A stretch of 64,000 nucleotides of DNA from Pseudomonas sp. LS1212 (GCF_024741815.1 NZ_CP102951.1:1091001-1155000), one strand, 5' to 3'; counted from the stretch's first letter, positions 39,650-48,228 are shown. Notes: a model not told the origin generated them from the letters alone. Numbers and translations: made by a program.

Positions 39650-40024
39650 ATGTCCGAAGCAAATCCTTGCCTGACCTGCGGCGCCTGCTGCGCGCATTTC
39701 CGTGTGTCTTTTTATTGGGGTGAGTGCACCTCGGCCGGCGGTCCCGTGCCGGATGATCTGGTGGTCCAGGTCAGCCCGACGCGCGTGGCCATGCTTGGCA
39801 CCGAAAGTCGTCCGTCGCGCTGCAACGGGCTCAAAGGGGAGGTGGGCAAGGGCGTGAGCTGCTCGCTGTACGAACAGCGCTCCAGCACCTGCCGTGAGTT
39901 CGAGGCCTCGTGGGTCGATGGCGAGCACAATCCCAACTGCGATGCGGCGCGCGCGGCCTATGGCCTGGCACCTTTGGCAAGGCCCAGTGGAATGATCGAT
40001 GTGAGGCAGCTGGAAGTCGCCTGA
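39650..40024 (+). CDS. YkgJ family cysteine-cluster protein
   Basis: 124-residue cytoplasmic protein. The N-terminal CLTCGACCAHFRV, the mid-chain RCNGLKG and CSLYEQRSSTCREF, and a later NPNC are the spaced cysteines of the YkgJ/UPF0153 family, thought to bind zinc or iron-sulfur. Function unknown. It is convergent with the transporter gene at 40038, 13 bp away. Confidence 0.88.
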   Translation: MSEANPCLTCGACCAHFRVSFYWGECTSAGGPVPDDLVVQVSPTRVAMLGTESRPSRCNGLKGEVGKGVSCSLYEQRSSTCREFEASWVDGEHNPNCDAARAAYGLAPLARPSGMIDVRQLEVA

Positions 40025-40037
40025 CCCAACGGTTGTC

Positions 40038-40805
40038 TCAAACGCTTACCCAGCGCTGGCGGGCCCAGTAACTGAGCAGTTCGACGCCGAGTACCAATAT
40101 CAGCATTGCCAGAATGACGGTCGCCGCCTGGGCTTCCTGAAACAGACTCAGGTTCATGTACAGCATCTGCCCCAAGCCGCCGGCACCGACAAAGCCGAGC
40201 ACGCTGGCCATGCGAATGTTGTTTTCCCAACGGTACAAGCTGTAAGCCAGCATTTGCGGCCAGGCGTTCGGCAGGGTGCCATAGCAAAAGGCCGCAACCC
40301 GTCCACTGCCCGCCGAACGCAGGGCTTCGGCAGGTTCGGCGGGGGTGTTCTCCAGCGCCTCGGCGAACAAGCGGCCCAACACGCCTGTGGTGTGCAGCCC
40401 CAGCGCCAGGGTCCCGGCGTTGGGCCCCAGGCCCGCCGCCAGTACCATCAAGGCAGCCCACACCAGTTCCGGAATGGCGCGCAGGGCGTTGAGCACCAAT
40501 CGCGAAAGGCTTTGCAGTACCCAGCCATATCGACCGGCCGCCGGTAGCGCCAGCAGCAGGCCAAGAATTGCCGCCAGCAGTGTGCCCATGGCCGACATGG
40601 CCACGGTTTCCAGTGCGCCACGGCCGACATTGTGCAGGTGCGCAGCGGATAGGTCCGGGTTCAGGAATCGGCTGGCGTAGTTGCCCATTTGCCCAAGGCC
40701 GTCAGCGCTGAACAAGTTGCCCATGTCCAGCTCAAGAAAGCGAAAGCTCAACACAACAGTGGCCAGGATGACCAGCAACAACAGGTGATTGCCCAGCCGT
40801 CTCAT
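40038..40805 (-). CDS. PhnE-type ABC transporter permease 2
   Basis: Inner-membrane channel subunit (255 aa, about six helices). The ATPase-contact loop is ALRSAGSGRVAAFCYGTLPN, then VLGFVGAGGLGQMLYMN, both diagnostic of the phosphonate/phosphite/selenate permease family. The start overlaps the previous permease gene by 4 bp (ATGA). Second permease in a four-gene transporter whose likely substrate is a selenium oxyanion because of the adjoining selD-selU genes. Confidence 0.88.
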   Translation of the reverse strand: MRRLGNHLLLLVILATVVLSFRFLELDMGNLFSADGLGQMGNYASRFLNPDLSAAHLHNVGRGALETVAMSAMGTLLAAILGLLLALPAAGRYGWVLQSLSRLVLNALRAIPELVWAALMVLAAGLGPNAGTLALGLHTTGVLGRLFAEALENTPAEPAEALRSAGSGRVAAFCYGTLPNAWPQMLAYSLYRWENNIRMASVLGFVGAGGLGQMLYMNLSLFQEAQAATVILAMLILVLGVELLSYWARQRWVSV

Positions 40806-41632
40806 GCCAGTCGCCCCCGCAGCAGACGGCTGAGCAGGTCAGCCAGCATTACCAGTACCAGGAACGTCAGCAACAGGCTCGCCACTTCGCCACCGGCGAA
40901 CATCCGCAGCGACAGGTCCATCTGTTGCCCAAGACCGCCGGCACCGACAAAGCCCATCACCACCGAGGCGCGAATCGCGCATTCCCAGCGGTATACGGTA
41001 TAGGACACCAGCTCTTCGGCGGCATTGGGCAGTATCCCGTAGGCGAACGCTGCCAACCGCGAACTGCCGGCCTCCAGCAAGGCATGGGTAGGGCGAATGT
41101 CGACCGACTCGAAGATCTCGGCGTAGACCTTGCCGAGCATGCCGCTGTAGGTGATGGCGATCGCGAGCACCCCGGCTGTGGGCCCAAGGCCCACGGCGCG
41201 GACGAATAACAAGGCCCAGACAATCTCGGGCACGCTGCGCAGGCCGATCAGGATGACGCGCGCAGGCCAACGCAGTAGTTGCGTCCACCACACCGGACGA
41301 CCGCCCCGGGACAGCGCCGACAGGGAAATCGCCCGCGTCGCTAACAGCGCGCCAGGAATCGCGATCAGCAACGCCAGCGCCATACCGGCCGTGGCAATCG
41401 CAAGGGTTTCCAGGGTGGCCTTGAACAGCAGTGCGAGAAAGTCCGCGCCGTATTCCGGCGGCCAGAACCCGGCGATGAACGTGCCCATGACCCGGGTGTT
41501 GTCGCCGTCCAGCAGCACCTTCAGATCCAGCTCGCTGAGGCTCAGGCCGGGCCAGAGCAGCAGCACGGCAAGCAGGGTCAAAGCCAGGCGCGGGAAGGCC
41601 GCAGGGTCGTGAATGCTGCTGTTCATCCGCAT
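40802..41632 (-). CDS. PhnE-type ABC transporter permease 1
   Basis: 276-residue permease homologous to the next gene: ALLEAGSSRLAAFAYGILPN and VVMGFVGAGGLGQQMDLSLR. The N terminus (before the first helix) could start at 41632 or at the ATG two codons later. It overlaps the ATPase gene by 10 bp and the second permease by 4 bp. Two separate permeases suggest a heterodimeric channel. Confidence 0.87.
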   Translation of the reverse strand: MRMNSSIHDPAAFPRLALTLLAVLLLWPGLSLSELDLKVLLDGDNTRVMGTFIAGFWPPEYGADFLALLFKATLETLAIATAGMALALLIAIPGALLATRAISLSALSRGGRPVWWTQLLRWPARVILIGLRSVPEIVWALLFVRAVGLGPTAGVLAIAITYSGMLGKVYAEIFESVDIRPTHALLEAGSSRLAAFAYGILPNAAEELVSYTVYRWECAIRASVVMGFVGAGGLGQQMDLSLRMFAGGEVASLLLTFLVLVMLADLLSRLLRGRLA

Positions 41633-42432
41633 TCCGAAAGCGGCTTGATAAAGGGTTTCGTCGGTGTAGCCGGGCCGCTGTCATGCTGTAACTGCTCGTT
41701 GGCATACAGCGCTTTCAGTTTCTCGGCGCCGAGCTCCGATGGCCTGAGATCAAAGGCAATCTTCCCGTCGCGCATACCGATCACGCGTTCGAAATGCTTC
41801 AGCGCCAGCTCGACCGAATGCAGGCTGGCCAGCACCGTCGTGCCGCGCTGCTGCGCTTCGCGGTTCAGCACTTCGAGGGTATGCCCTGCGAGGGTAGGGT
41901 CCATTGCCGAAACCGGTTCGTCAGCCAGAATCAGCTCGGGCGCCTGGTACAGCACCCGGGCAATGCCGACGCGCTGCAGTTGCCCGCCGGACAGCTCATC
42001 GCAGCGGGAAAACAGCTTGTCGGCGATGTCCAGGCGCGCCAGTTCATTGCGTACGCCATTGGCGTCCAGGGCATAGCAGAGGTTGATCAAGCCCTTGGCG
42101 AACGACCACTGGCCAAGCCGGCCGGCGCTGACCGCGGTGACCACCCGTTGCCGGGGCGGCAGGGGCGGTGCCTGATGGATCATGCCAATGCGCGCCCGCA
42201 GTTTTTGCCTGGCGCGAGCGCTCATCGCCCACGGGCTGGCGCCGAGCAGTTCGATCGTACCGGCACCCGGTTGCAAGCGGGTCGCCAGCACCCGCAGCAG
42301 GGTAGTTTTACCGGCGCCCGAAGGGCCGATGATTGCCACCTGTTCCCCGGCGTCGATGCGCAAGTCGATGTGCTTGAGCGCCTCGACACCACTGGTGTGA
42401 GACAGGCTCACGTTCGCGAGTTGCAGTATCAC
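41623..42432 (-). CDS. PhnC-type ABC transporter ATP-binding protein
   Basis: 269-residue ATPase: Walker A GPSGAGKTTLL near residue 37, signature LSGGQLQRVGIARVLYQ, Walker B LILADEPVSAMD, and switch histidine in LASLHSVELAL. Overlaps the binding-protein gene by 4 bp and the permease gene by 10 bp, so the four transporter genes form one unit. Confidence 0.9.
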   Translation of the reverse strand: MILQLANVSLSHTSGVEALKHIDLRIDAGEQVAIIGPSGAGKTTLLRVLATRLQPGAGTIELLGASPWAMSARARQKLRARIGMIHQAPPLPPRQRVVTAVSAGRLGQWSFAKGLINLCYALDANGVRNELARLDIADKLFSRCDELSGGQLQRVGIARVLYQAPELILADEPVSAMDPTLAGHTLEVLNREAQQRGTTVLASLHSVELALKHFERVIGMRDGKIAFDLRPSELGAEKLKALYANEQLQHDSGPATPTKPFIKPLSECG

Positions 42433-43280
42433 TTCAGCAATTCGGCGGAGCGGGCCGCTTGCTCGATGCTTTTGTAATTCTCTGGCTTGGTCTCGACAAA
42501 GCGGGTGGCCGCCTGCAGATCAAGAATCGCCTTGTCCTCGGGCTTGGCCGGGTCCAGCGCCAGAAATGCCGCCTTGATCTTCGCCGCCAGCGCCGGATCG
42601 AGGTTGCCGCGCACGGTCCAGTTGTAGTCGAAATAAGCCGGGGTGGTCGCAAACACCTTGACCTTGTTGGTGTCGACCTTGCCGGCATCGACCAGCTTCT
42701 GCCAGACCGAAGCATTCAATACCCCGGCATCGACCTTGCCCGCCTGAACCCAGGCCACGGTGGCATCGTGGGCACCGGAATAGCCCACGCGGCTGAAGTA
42801 TTCTTCCGGCTTGATGCCGTCCTGGAGCATGAAATAACGTGGCATCAGGCTACCCGACGTGGACGACACCGAGCCAAAGGCGAAGGTCTTGCCCTTGAGG
42901 TCCTTGAGCGAGTGCACGTTCGGGTCGGCGGTGATGAACTTGCTGGTGAACTGCCGGTCCTGTTCACGCTGTACCAGCGGGATGGCGTTGCCGGTCTTCA
43001 AGCGGGTCTGCACGAAGGTAAAGCCGCCCAGCCAGGCCAGGTCCAGGCGATCGGAGGCCAGCGCCTCGACCACGGCCGCATAGTCGGACACGGGCACGAA
43101 CTTGACCTCCATACCCAGCTGCTTTTCCAGGTATTTGCCCAGGGGCTCGAACTTGCGCAGCAATTCGGTCGGGGCCTCATCGGGGATGGCTGACACGCGC
43201 AGTACTTCTGCAGCGTGCGTCATGAGGGCAGACAGGGACAAGGCGACGCCGGCAGCGAGCGCAAGGGAACGCTTAAACAT
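42429..43280 (-). CDS. Periplasmic binding protein, putative selenium-oxyanion transporter
   Basis: 283-residue PhnD-type binding protein from the ATG at 43280 (MFKRSLALAAGVALSLSALM) with a signal peptide cleaved after HAA and GGAGAA ahead of the start. Core segments are SAIPDEAPTELLRKFEPLGK, LAWLGGFTFVQTR and FGSVSSTSGSLMPRYF. The family includes phosphonate, phosphite and putative selenate binders. The subgroup next to selD is annotated in databases as putative selenate transport, and the neighbours here (selU, selD) support that. Biochemical substrate is unproven. Confidence 0.82.
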   Translation of the reverse strand: MFKRSLALAAGVALSLSALMTHAAEVLRVSAIPDEAPTELLRKFEPLGKYLEKQLGMEVKFVPVSDYAAVVEALASDRLDLAWLGGFTFVQTRLKTGNAIPLVQREQDRQFTSKFITADPNVHSLKDLKGKTFAFGSVSSTSGSLMPRYFMLQDGIKPEEYFSRVGYSGAHDATVAWVQAGKVDAGVLNASVWQKLVDAGKVDTNKVKVFATTPAYFDYNWTVRGNLDPALAAKIKAAFLALDPAKPEDKAILDLQAATRFVETKPENYKSIEQAARSAELLK

Positions 43281-43366
43281 GGGAATTCTCCGGTTCAATA
43301 GCGGAAAAGACAGACGGTGGGCCGAATTATAGTTACCTCGGTCCATTCCAGGGCTTTAGATTCGGC

Positions 43367-44470
43367 TTAGTGTCGTATAGCACGCGCACGTAGATATTCG
43401 ATCACCTCATGACGATTGCCGCTGAATTCCAGCCGATGACCTTTGGCGTCGCGCTGGTAGGCATACATCGGGTCGTAGTACTCCTTGAGCAAGGCAGTGA
43501 TCCACTCGCGATGCAGTTCGACGGTGCGCCGGCTTTGCTGCTCGGCCAGGGCGTCGTCCAGGATCGCTGCGAGGCGCTGATAGCGCTCGCCACCCAGGCG
43601 TTTGACAATACTGGTCAGGCTCTGGCGCAAGCGTTCGGCATACAGGGTAAAGCCCTGCTCACTGCCATGGACCTCAATGAATTCGGCGCAGAGGTCGATG
43701 ACGTAGTCCTTGAGGATCCGCTCGACCCGATTGTCAAAACTGTCTTCCAGCCACACCAACGGGAACTGCTGCATGCCTTGGTACAAGGCCAGCGGAATGG
43801 TACAGCGGCCGACCATGCGCCCTTCATCCTCGAGCACGAACTGGCTGACACCCCGGGCGCGCTTCTTGAGCAGGTCGATGGCCAGGGTGTTCTCGAAATC
43901 GATCTGCGCCGGTTGCGGCGTCGCATGCTTGCCGAAGCTGGAACCCCGGTGGTTGGCATGGGCTTCCAGGTCCAGCGTGTTGCGCAGTGCCGCCAGCGCT
44001 TCGGTCTTGCCGGTGCCGGTCAAGCCTCCGACCAGCACGAAATCGCATTCGGCGATGGCGTTCTCGGTGGTTTCAATCAGGAAGTTACGCAGCGCCTTGT
44101 AGCCGCCGATCACTCGGGGGTACTCGATACTTGCTTCACTCGTGAGCCACTGTTGAGTGATCTGCGAGCGCAGGCCGCCGCGAAAGCAATAAAGAAAACC
44201 CTGCGGCTGCGACCGGGCGAACGCGGCCCATGCCTCAATCCGCTCTTGTTTGACCGAACCGCAGACCAGCGAATGGCCCAGCTCGATGGCGGCCTGTTGG
44301 CCATGCTGCTTGTAACAGGTGCCCACGCGCTGGCGCTCGATATCGTTCATCAACGGCAGGTTGACCGTGTGCGGGAAGGCGCCCTTGCCGAACTCGACCG
44401 GCGCGCGCACATCCATCAGCGGGATGTCGTTCAGGAAAATCTCGCGGTAATCGGTGGTGTTGTCGCGCAT
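43367..44470 (-). CDS. selU: tRNA 2-selenouridine synthase
   Basis: Replaces sulfur by selenium in 2-thiouridine at the wobble position of some tRNAs, using selenophosphate from SelD. The 367-residue protein has an N-terminal rhodanese domain with active-site cysteine in YCFRGGLRSQ and a P-loop VGGLTGTGKTEALAAL in the second half. The ATG at 44470 shares one base with the selD stop codon, so the two are translationally coupled. A longer frame back to 45124 is only the shadow of selD. Confidence 0.95.
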   Translation of the reverse strand: MRDNTTDYREIFLNDIPLMDVRAPVEFGKGAFPHTVNLPLMNDIERQRVGTCYKQHGQQAAIELGHSLVCGSVKQERIEAWAAFARSQPQGFLYCFRGGLRSQITQQWLTSEASIEYPRVIGGYKALRNFLIETTENAIAECDFVLVGGLTGTGKTEALAALRNTLDLEAHANHRGSSFGKHATPQPAQIDFENTLAIDLLKKRARGVSQFVLEDEGRMVGRCTIPLALYQGMQQFPLVWLEDSFDNRVERILKDYVIDLCAEFIEVHGSEQGFTLYAERLRQSLTSIVKRLGGERYQRLAAILDDALAEQQSRRTVELHREWITALLKEYYDPMYAYQRDAKGHRLEFSGNRHEVIEYLRARAIRH

Positions 44471-45504
44471 CACGACACCTCGACCGCATGGCTCTGTCGG
44501 CCCACCAGTTCGCCGATCGGCGTCAGGTCCAGGCCCAGTTCGGCCGCCACGCCGAGGAACTCGGCTTCGCCACTCGGTTCCACAGCCACCAACAATCCGC
44601 CGCTGGTTTGCGGATCGCACAGCAGCAGTTTGGGCATCTCCGGCAGCCGCGCGATACGGGCGCCATAGCTGTCGAAATTGCGCAAGGTACCGCCTGGAAT
44701 GCAGCCCTGGTCCATATAGGATTCGATATTGGCAATACGTGGCACACGTTCGTACTCGATGCGTGCGGTCAGGCCGCTGCCATCGGCCATCTCGACCAGA
44801 TGGCCGAGCAGGCCGAAACCGGTCACGTCGGTCATCGCCTTGACCCCGCTCAATTTGCCGAAGCGGCTGCCGGGCTTGTTCAGCGTGCACATCAGGTCGC
44901 GTGCCACGTGCTGATCGGCCTGGCGCAGCAAGCCTTTCTTCTCGGCCGTGGTCAGAATGCCGATACCCAGCGGCTTGGTCAGGTACAGCCTGCAACCCTC
45001 GGTGGCGGTGTCGTTGCGCTTCATGAAGCGCTTCTCGACCAGGCCTGTCACCGCCAGGCCGAAAATCGGCTCCGGAGCATCGATCGAATGCCCACCGGCC
45101 AATGGAATACCCGCCGCATCGCACACCGCGCGGCCACCGCGAATCACTTCGCGGGCCACCTCTGGCGCCAGCACATTGATCGGCCAGCCCAGAATCGCGA
45201 TGGCCATCAGCGGATCGCCACCCATGGCGTAGATGTCGCTGATGGCGTTGGTGGCGGCGATACGGCCGAAATCGAACGGGTCGTCGACAATCGGCATGAA
45301 AAAGTCGGTGGTAGAGACTACGCCGCGTTCTTCATCGATGGCATACACCGCCGCATCGTCACGCGAGGCGTTACCGACCCAGAGCCTGGGGTCAAGGTTC
45401 TGCGCGCCGCTGCCGGCGAGAATGACTTCCAGGACCTTGGGTGAAATCTTGCACCCGCAGCCAGCGCCGTGACTGTATTGGGTGAGGCGGATGGGGTCGG
45501 TCAT
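44470..45504 (-). CDS. selD: Selenide, water dikinase (selenophosphate synthetase)
   Basis: Makes selenophosphate from selenide and ATP. The 344-residue protein has the catalytic GAGCGCKI loop near residues 14-20 (cysteine form, no selenocysteine) and SRDDAAVY, TDFFMPIVDDPFDFGRIAA, and LLCDPQTSGGLLVAV, all family signatures. First gene of a likely selD-selU unit; the ABC transporter follows 86 bp after selU on the same strand. Confidence 0.97.
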   Translation of the reverse strand: MTDPIRLTQYSHGAGCGCKISPKVLEVILAGSGAQNLDPRLWVGNASRDDAAVYAIDEERGVVSTTDFFMPIVDDPFDFGRIAATNAISDIYAMGGDPLMAIAILGWPINVLAPEVAREVIRGGRAVCDAAGIPLAGGHSIDAPEPIFGLAVTGLVEKRFMKRNDTATEGCRLYLTKPLGIGILTTAEKKGLLRQADQHVARDLMCTLNKPGSRFGKLSGVKAMTDVTGFGLLGHLVEMADGSGLTARIEYERVPRIANIESYMDQGCIPGGTLRNFDSYGARIARLPEMPKLLLCDPQTSGGLLVAVEPSGEAEFLGVAAELGLDLTPIGELVGRQSHAVEVS

Positions 45505-45596
45505 GATGGAGCTCTTTGTCCGGTTGAGATGGCGAGGAGTCTAACAAAAGGGTGGCCATCATGCGGCCCATCGCAACCGTGCGACACTGGCCCTAT

Positions 45597-45878
45597 TCAA
45601 GCGTGATGAGCGGTGAGTTTTACACCCAATGCATTCAACAGTTTGAGCACCGTGTCATAGCGCGGCTTTGCTCCTGGGGCCAATGCTTTGTACAAGCTCT
45701 CACGATTGATCCCGGCGTCCTTGGCTAACTGGCTCATCCCACGAGCCTTGGCTACCTCTTGCAAGGCTCGCAGAAACACATCTGGATTTTCATCCTCGAG
45801 GCTGGCAGTCAAAAACTCCGCAATGGTGTCTTCATCGGTCAGGTACTTTGAAGGCTCAAAGGTTTTGAGCTGACTCAT
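45597..45878 (-). CDS. Antitoxin of a HigBA/RelBE-type addiction module, orphan
   Basis: 93-residue protein: an N-terminal head (FEPSKYLTDEDTIAEFL) followed by a helix-turn-helix (MSQLAKDAGINRESLYKALA) and LLNALGVKL, typical of the 'probable addiction module antidote' family. It normally binds the toxin and represses its own operon. The toxin gene just upstream is broken, so this antitoxin has no intact local partner. Its ATG overlaps the toxin remnant's stop codon (ATGA type). Confidence 0.87.
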   Translation of the reverse strand: MSQLKTFEPSKYLTDEDTIAEFLTASLEDENPDVFLRALQEVAKARGMSQLAKDAGINRESLYKALAPGAKPRYDTVLKLLNALGVKLTAHHA

Positions 45879-46079
45879 TGTCGTTCTCCGCGTTCGATCT
45901 CGCCAAGGATGGTCTTCGCAAGCCGTATGTCCCGTTTCTGGCTCGATTTATCACCTGCACACAGCAGCATTGCCCTGTTCGGCGCTGATGATGCGGGTGA
46001 CGATCCTTGCTCGAGCCTTGAAATCCTTCAAGGCATCCAGCCATCGATCAAACTCTTGCGTGGTGATGAGTGTGTTCAT
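45875..46079 (-). pseudogene. RelE/HigB-type toxin with internal deletion and frameshift
   Basis: From the ATG at 46079 the minus strand reads MNTLITTQEFDRWLDALKDF then RIVTRIISAEQGN, the N-terminal half of a RelE/HigB phage-derived toxin. It then meets a stop. In another frame the DNA continues LLCAGDKSSQKRDIRLAKTI and ILGEIERGERQ up to the antitoxin start, which is the toxin C terminus. The two parts add to 205 nt against about 300 nt in intact relatives, so a deletion of roughly 98 nt (not a multiple of three) near 45970 removed the middle, including the strand region with the catalytic arginines. Confidence 0.85.
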
Positions 46080-46198
46080 GGATCGATAGTAGCCATACGG
46101 CTACATCTAGACTATCAGGTTTCTGAAGTCTGATGGGTCCGAAATTTCTGACGTATCATCCCCACGTCGCCATAGACCAATCCCCAACGAGCATCCCC

Positions 46199-46435
46199 AT
46201 GCAGTTGAAGCACCTCATCCGCCGCCTCGATCTGGTCACCCAGCAACTGTTCGTCACGGTGCACGAAGAGGGCACCTTGACCCGTGCCGCCGCGCGCGAA
46301 GCCATTGCTGTATCCGCGGCGAGCAAGCGCCTGCAGGAGTTGGAGGACGCCCTGGGCGTGGCGCTGTTCGTGCGCCGGGCCAAGGGCGTGGCGCTGACGG
46401 CGGCGGGCGAAACGCTGCTGCATCACGCCCACTGA
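46199..46435 (+). pseudogene. LysR-family regulator, N-terminal fragment
   Basis: From the ATG at 46199 (MQLKHLIRRLDLVTQQLFVT) the frame encodes only the winged helix-turn-helix of a LysR regulator (TRAAAREAIAVSAASKRLQE, then ALGVALFVRRAKGVALTAAG), 78 residues, and then stops. The whole effector-binding domain (about 220 residues) is missing. At its end the sequence passes directly into a different gene fragment, so this is a deletion remnant. Confidence 0.85.
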
Positions 46436-46530
46436 CTACAGCAACACCTTGATCGTGCAGGAAGTTGCCCCACGCGATGGCCTGCAGATTGAGCCGGTGT
46501 GGGTTGAAACCCGGGACAAGATCGCCTCGA
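46432..46530 (+). pseudogene. Hydroxymethylglutaryl-CoA lyase-like N-terminal fragment
   Basis: In a frame different from the LysR piece the DNA reads TDYSNTLIVQEVAPRDGLQI and EPVWVETRDKI. The EVAPRDGLQ block is the start of the HMG-CoA lyase / DRE-TIM family (metal and catalytic residues RD). Only about 33 of some 300 codons are left before the frame becomes a transporter. Confidence 0.8.
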
Positions 46531-46789
46531 TCCCGATCTTCTGGACCCTGCCACCGAAGTTGCTGGCCGGTGCTGGCGCAGGTGCCGCAGGCGGGATTGC
46601 CCTGGTGAACTGCCTGGGCCAGTTTGGCGGGATCGTCAGCCCAATCATGGTCGGGCGGATCAAGGACTGACCGGTAGTACCACCCCGGCGCTCTATGTGA
46701 TCGCCGTTACTGGCCTGATCACTGCTGCGTTGCTGCTGTGGGGCTTGCCGGAGCGACTGCGCGCCCGGGATGTGCTAAGCGAAGGTTGA
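46531..46789 (+). pseudogene. MFS transporter C-terminal fragment with a one-base deletion
   Basis: The frame continues PIFWTLPPKLLAGAGAGAAG and GGIVSPIMVGRIKD, the last helices of an MFS anion/H+ symporter, then meets TGA at 46668. Shifting by one base, the sequence goes on LTGSTTPALYVIAVTGLITA and WGLPERLRARD to a stop at 46789. A single C is missing at about 46667. The transporter therefore lost its first part by deletion and its tail by frameshift. Confidence 0.85.
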
Positions 46790-46803
46790 TTCCAGACTGC
46801 GGT

Positions 46804-46893
46804 GTGGGAGCGGCCCTGGCCGCGAAGGGGCGCGACGCGGCCCCAATCAACAGGGACCGCTCTGCGGTCCTTCGCGGCCAGGGCCGCTCCCAC
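46804..46893. repeat. REP-type perfect inverted repeat
   Basis: A 24-nt arm GTGGGAGCGGCCCTGGCCGC (and GAAG) at 46804-46827 is repeated inverted and without mismatch at 46870-46893. It separates the gene scar from the universal stress gene. It is the cggccctggccgcgaag type of REP rather than the gcaagccc type. Confidence 0.88.
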
Positions 46894-46905
46894 CCGCACA
46901 AACAA

Positions 46906-47769
46906 TCAGGCCGCACGATGCCCCGTCGGCACGGATTCTTGCATCTCCAGCGCATGGGGCTTGAGCACCAGAACGTCGCCATCGAGGTGGTCCAGCACAT
47001 GCTCGGCGGTATTGCCCACTAGTGCCCCCGACAAGCCATGCCGGGCAACGGTGCCCAACACCGTCACCCCTGCCTCCAACTGGTGGGCGATCCTGGGTAT
47101 CAGGGCTTTGGCCGGCCCTTCGCCAATGTGCAGGCGATGCCCTGGCAATTCGTATTCATCCTGGAACCACTGGCACTGGTCGCGGCAATGCTCGGCGACG
47201 ATTTGATCGATAGTCACGTCCGGCCCGTTCTGGGGCATCAACGCCGGCGAATAGGCGCAGACCACATGCAACGACGCGCCGAACATCTCACTCAAGTTGC
47301 TGGCATAGTCCATGACGTTGCCCTGCAGCGCCACGTGGTCGGCATCGTGATGTTCCACGTCCATGGCCGCCAGCACCGTGCCACCCTCCCAGGGCACGTC
47401 GTTTCTGACCAGTAGCAGCGGTACCGGCAATTGACGGATCAACTGGTCGTCTTCACCGGTGATGAACAGATGCTTGAGCCGGGGGATGGGAAAGTGTTGC
47501 TTGATCACCAGGTCACTCTCCTGGGCACGGCAGGCAGTGAGCACGGCGTGGGCGGCATCGTCATCGGCCTGCTCGCCACGGGCGCGCACGCCGTGGTGGC
47601 GAAGGTTGGTGACTTGCCGTTCGATGAATGCACTCTGGTCGGCGTGAGGGTCGTAGACCAGCAAATCCAGCTCGGCCCCCAGCTTCAACGCCAGTTGCTG
47701 GCCGCGGAGCAGGGCAGGGCTATCGGGAACAGGAGGTATGGCAACCAGAATCCTCTGTATCGAGCGCAT
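46906..47769 (-). CDS. Tandem universal stress protein (UspE-like)
   Basis: 287-residue cytoplasmic protein with two Usp folds. First half: RILVAIPPVPDSPALLRGQQ to VPLLLVRND (about 1-143). Second half: VLAAMDVEHHDADHVALQGN to HLDGDVLVLKP (about 150-275), with a GTVARHGLSGALVGNTAEHV loop resembling the G-x2-G-x9-G(S/T) ATP site. Usp proteins of this type respond to oxygen limitation or starvation in Pseudomonas. Placement beside fds may be fortuitous. Confidence 0.88.
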   Translation of the reverse strand: MRSIQRILVAIPPVPDSPALLRGQQLALKLGAELDLLVYDPHADQSAFIERQVTNLRHHGVRARGEQADDDAAHAVLTACRAQESDLVIKQHFPIPRLKHLFITGEDDQLIRQLPVPLLLVRNDVPWEGGTVLAAMDVEHHDADHVALQGNVMDYASNLSEMFGASLHVVCAYSPALMPQNGPDVTIDQIVAEHCRDQCQWFQDEYELPGHRLHIGEGPAKALIPRIAHQLEAGVTVLGTVARHGLSGALVGNTAEHVLDHLDGDVLVLKPHALEMQESVPTGHRAA

Positions 47770-48174
47770 AGCAATCTCCAGCTTTCAAATAGCACGATTG
47801 CGGGCTGGCCTCTCTTTCTTTTTGATTATTCGGAAGAGACGGCAGGTCATTCCACGCAGTAAAAATGGTTTACCCAGGTCGCCTCCCTGGACGCTGAGGG
47901 GATCAGAAGGGGCGGGCGGCCTTGTAGGCGTTTGGTCCGCGTAACATTGAATTATGGGCGCGTTGGGATGCAGCGGCAGACCTCTTATCGGTGGGGTCAT
48001 GCGATTTGATTCTAAGGGCAGGCCTGATGGGTATATGAGCCGAGTCGGTTTCTCAATGCTTTGGATCAGCAGCCTGATTTACATCCCCCGATACGTGGGG
48101 CGTACTGACGCTTTGCGCTTGGGTGTGTGGGTTCTCCGCGCCCTCGAATGGTCGACTTTAAAAACCTCTGGAAC
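47770..48174. other. Unexplained intergenic stretch
   Basis: About 400 bp between the stress gene and the fds terminator. A 90-codon plus-strand frame from 47954 (MGALGCSGRPLIGGVMRFDS) and a minus-strand frame 47785-48000 are open, but neither has a clear ribosome site or a family I recognise. I cannot decide between a small gene and repeat-like DNA. Confidence 0.4.
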
Positions 48175-48206
48175 GCCCCTTGGTCTGTCTTCACAGGCCA
48201 AGGGGC
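48175..48206 (-). terminator. Hairpin after the fds operon
   Basis: GCCCCTTGG and CCAAGGGGC form a 9-bp perfect stem around a 14-base loop, 22 bp past the fdsD stop on the minus strand. On that strand a GGTTTTTAAA tract follows about 10 bp later. Confidence 0.6.
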
Positions 48207-48228
48207 AATCCCAAGGGATCGTGTGAAC

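Noticed and set aside
44470..45124. N-terminal extension of selU back to 45124
   Set aside because: This part of the frame lies inside selD in another phase and reads as Arg/Gly-rich nonsense. The ATG at 44470, coupled to the selD stop, gives the normal SelU start.
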